Made by a program: the position numbers and the translations under genes. The notes below the pieces were generated by a model. That model made no database searches. It saw nothing but the letters and a program-made list of their open reading frames with translations, and was not told where the DNA came from. 64,000 nt of DNA, taken from contig JAGKQI010000090.1 in the NCBI GenBank assembly GCA_018806915.1, forward strand, positions 1,302,001 to 1,366,000, in the 5' to 3' direction. Positions 61,992 through 64,000 of this stretch are shown here, one piece after another. Every line of letters starts with the position of its first letter. Within the stretch, counting starts at the first letter, position 1. Origin of the DNA: Phytophthora colocasiae (Eukaryota > Oomycota > Peronosporomycetes > Peronosporales > Peronosporaceae).

Positions 61992-63254
61992 TTAGACTCT
62001 GGGATGATCGTCTCCAGCCTGCATCGCCTGAAAACGGGCTCGTGCTCGTGCACTCTGATTGAATTCGTAAAGTAATGCTCCACAGTTCAACTTCGATAAC
62101 GGCAACCACTCAGTTTCATCGTAACCTTTCCACTTAATCAAATATTCGCGCAGGCGTCTGGACGTCCTGGTACGCTTGTTCCAGCGGGTATCCAGAATCT
62201 TCTCCACTTCATACTCGCCGTTTTCAATATCAGGTTCCCAACTATCTTCTGGTAACAGGGCGGCGTCAAAATCATCATCTTCTGGAATCTGGAGTTCCAC
62301 CGTGGGTCGTCTGGGGAACAGAGCCCTTGGCTTCAGACGGCTCACATGGACCCAGGGGTTCACGCGGTAGCCGGTATCTTCAACCTTGAGTCGTACTCTG
62401 AAATCGTCCAGCATCTCCTCGATCATGAAGGGTCCGTGCCACATGTGTGCTAGTTTTCTGCTCAATCCCGTTTGTACCTTAGGGATGTAGAGCCATACAG
62501 CGTCGCCTATAGCGAAACCTGACTTCAGACGCTCTGATAACTCGTTCCACTTTCTGGTCTGTTCTTCAGACCGGTCACGCTTTGCCTTCTTTTGGAGATC
62601 TTCGGCACATGCCAGAGCATAGCTATAGTCTCGTTGCATCTTCCGCCTCCATTCATACGCAGTTCGCTCCTGAGCCGTCGATGGCTTGGGTCCAAGCATA
62701 GCGGACACCGTCCCGTGAGCATCCCAACCATGTACCAGGTAGAAAGGCGTTTCCAGACGGGTGGCATCGAATGACGTATTCAGGGCAAACATCAGACGTT
62801 CGGCGTGATCATCCCAGTCACTTTGATCAGCTTCAGAGATATATGCCTTAATCGCGCGCACCACAGTCTGTACTGACCTCTCTTGCTGGCCGTTGGCTTG
62901 AGGCCGGTACCCTAGAGTAGCTCGTTGTCTGCTACCCAAAAGTTCCCTGAAACACTTGAACACCTCACTCATAAAGCGAGGATCTTGATCATGACGAATC
63001 AGAGAGCTAGCACCAAAGTTTCTGAAAACGCGTTCCTCATAAGCCTCTGCTACATCCTGAGCAGTGGTGACACTCATTGGCTTGCACATTACGTATCCCG
63101 AAAACATATCCTGGAACAGCAAGAGAAATGTGTTTCCACGTGCGGATTTCGGCATGTGAGTCACAAAATCCATAGACACCACTTCAAATGGCCGGCTGGG
63201 CTCAATATTTCCAGGGACGGTCCAGGATTTGGGGTCGCCCCTTGCCACTGGCAC
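61992..63254 (-). CDS. Integrase core and chromodomain of the second Chronos-like element
   Basis: 420 codons. The DDE core is complete: VVSMDFVTHMP (D), LIRHDQDPRFMSE (D) and PQANGQQERSVQ (E). After this comes the GPY/F-like C-terminal domain (RKLAHMWHGPFMIEEML, HVSRLKPRALF) and a chromodomain (EYEVEKILDTRW, REYLIKWKGYDETEWLPL). Its residues align well with the pol at 40.1-41.8 kb, though the two are clearly different families. The frame enters from the right with no own start (polyprotein). The zinc-binding part lies in a different frame upstream. Confidence 0.88.
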   Translation of the reverse strand: MPVARGDPKSWTVPGNIEPSRPFEVVSMDFVTHMPKSARGNTFLLLFQDMFSGYVMCKPMSVTTAQDVAEAYEERVFRNFGASSLIRHDQDPRFMSEVFKCFRELLGSRQRATLGYRPQANGQQERSVQTVVRAIKAYISEADQSDWDDHAERLMFALNTSFDATRLETPFYLVHGWDAHGTVSAMLGPKPSTAQERTAYEWRRKMQRDYSYALACAEDLQKKAKRDRSEEQTRKWNELSERLKSGFAIGDAVWLYIPKVQTGLSRKLAHMWHGPFMIEEMLDDFRVRLKVEDTGYRVNPWVHVSRLKPRALFPRRPTVELQIPEDDDFDAALLPEDSWEPDIENGEYEVEKILDTRWNKRTRTSRRLREYLIKWKGYDETEWLPLSKLNCGALLYEFNQSARARARFQAMQAGDDHPRV

Positions 63255-63957
63255 AGTCCACGCATTCCTTCACAAACCTCTCCACATCGGCATACATACC
63301 CAACCAGTAAAACTCCGAACTCCAGCTTCTCAAAGGTTCTCCTGATTCCTTGGTGTCCACCTTGGTAGTCTTCATGAGCATAGTGTAACAGGTCTGGATA
63401 CAAGTCTCTGGGAACCACCAGTCTGAGTTCGTCAACATTGTCCCGGGGCCGCTCTCGAGTAGCGCGACTCAGGCGATATAGTATATTTCTAGAATCCAGA
63501 ACGAAGTCCTCAGCAACTCTGGCAAGTTTCCTGACTCGGGGTCGTGGTAAATCTCCACATCGCCTTTCAGAAACTTCATAATGAGTTCAACCAAGTACGG
63601 GTCCTGGCTCTGATGCGCCTTGATCCGTCGCCAGCGTTCTGCCTGGAACTCCAAAGGCCCCAAAGGTTCTCGTTCGTCATCATCCTCAGGCAGATTAGCG
63701 TCAGGCGGAGCTTGGGCACGGGTTACAGCAACAGCAAATACTCTGACCGATCGAGGCAGGGGTGCGGATTCCGGACCAGGAGCATCTTCAGACTCTGGAG
63801 ACGCATTATGATTTTCAGAGTCTGGTATCTTTGACTCTTGAGCTTCCATGTTCGGGACGGGGCGAGGCTTCATCAGTCTCTCATGAACCTTGGATACCAG
63901 TCGCAGGTGCATAAGTTCATCCTCATCTTGTACTCGCCAAGCTTCCCCAAGGGTCAA
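63161..63957 (-). pseudogene. Pre-integrase and zinc-binding region, frameshifted
   Basis: Frame 63957-63469 gives a Pro/Glu/Ser-rich linker followed by AERWRRIKAHQSQDPYLVEL, the segment that precedes the integrase zinc domain in this family. After a shift, LHYAHEDYQGGHQGIRRTFE (His pair) lies in one frame (63418-63161), and the Cys pair (ECVDCASGKG) in another (63438-63202). At least two frame changes therefore separate this part from the integrase core. Confidence 0.7.
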
Positions 63958-64000
63958 AGTCTTCGAGGTCAGGTAATCTGCCGCTTGGTTGAACTCGCGC

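Larger units (their letters stand above)
56546..64000 (-). mobile_element. Second Chronos-like Ty3/gypsy element (runs off the right edge), with antisense ORF
   Basis: Read on the - strand: pol region (63957 to 61992: linker, integrase, chromodomain), an ORF on the opposite strand (58473-61562), a polypurine tract (complement of 58232-58245) and the 3' LTR (58231-56546). The left end is set by the sharp break in the older LTR at 56545. RT, RNase H, gag and the 5' LTR would be right of the window. The integrase core is intact but the pol frame is shifted twice (about 63.2-63.5 kb). TCTGA/TCAGA pentamers are very frequent throughout, in LTR and both ORFs. Confidence 0.75.

Noticed and set aside
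1..64000. CRISPR arrays, bacterial operons, tRNA or rRNA genes
   Set aside because: The window is eukaryotic with spliced genes; no regular spaced repeats of CRISPR type and no cloverleaf or rRNA-like sequence was noticed on reading, though a tRNA scan was not run.

Overview
This window comes from a plant-pathogenic oomycete genome, most likely Phytophthora or a close peronosporalean relative. Four things point there: a Crinkler (CRN) effector with an LFLAK motif, a GPCR-phosphatidylinositol phosphate kinase fusion (GK), small 60-80 base GT-AG introns often with a CTAAC-like branch site, and tightly packed genes next to large blocks of Ty3/gypsy and DIRS-type retroelements. I cannot name the species from the sequence alone. 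All exon joins listed are my own splice predictions; each spliced gene sums to a whole number of codons and keeps its domain frame.

Layout. 1-17.3 kb is gene-dense: a partial sterol glucosyltransferase (-), a CLC chloride channel (+), a membrane-anchored ethanolamine/choline kinase (+), an FABP-like protein (-) sharing a short promoter with a kinesin-14 (+), a large PTEN-C2-PHD-repeat-FH2 formin (-) and a small UPF0193-like protein (+). 17.6-31.9 kb holds two more sterol-glucosyltransferase genes built as two tandem glycosyltransferase units. The first (+) has a frameshift between the lobes of unit 2. The second (-) is broken by an in-frame TAA between the units and by a 5.5 kb DIRS-like tyrosine-recombinase retroelement inside unit 2. 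32.4-37.2 kb carries an ERGIC3/ERV46 cargo receptor, a membrane-anchored RING protein and a CRN effector with an HNH-like C-terminus.

37.4-48.9 kb and 54.8-64 kb are retroelement mosaics. The main family is a Ty3/gypsy element with RT, two RNase H domains, integrase and a chromodomain, of the type I recall being called Chronos in oomycetes. Two different members of this group carry a long coiled-coil ORF in antisense orientation between the chromodomain and the LTR. One member also has an internal inversion of about 0.5 kb that cuts RT in two. A second LTR family, with gag, zinc knuckle, protease and the start of RT, is present as two truncated 5' ends. Between the mosaics, at 49.1-54.5 kb, lie a GK receptor-kinase, a 765-residue protein of unknown function and a small TPR protein.

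How the genes relate: there is no operon logic, as expected for a eukaryote. Several neighbours share short intergenic regions (FABP-like/kinesin, formin/UPF0193-like, ERGIC3/RING). The three glucosyltransferase genes are a local tandem or inverted family expansion, and the effector sits at the edge of the repeat block, as is common for oomycete effectors.
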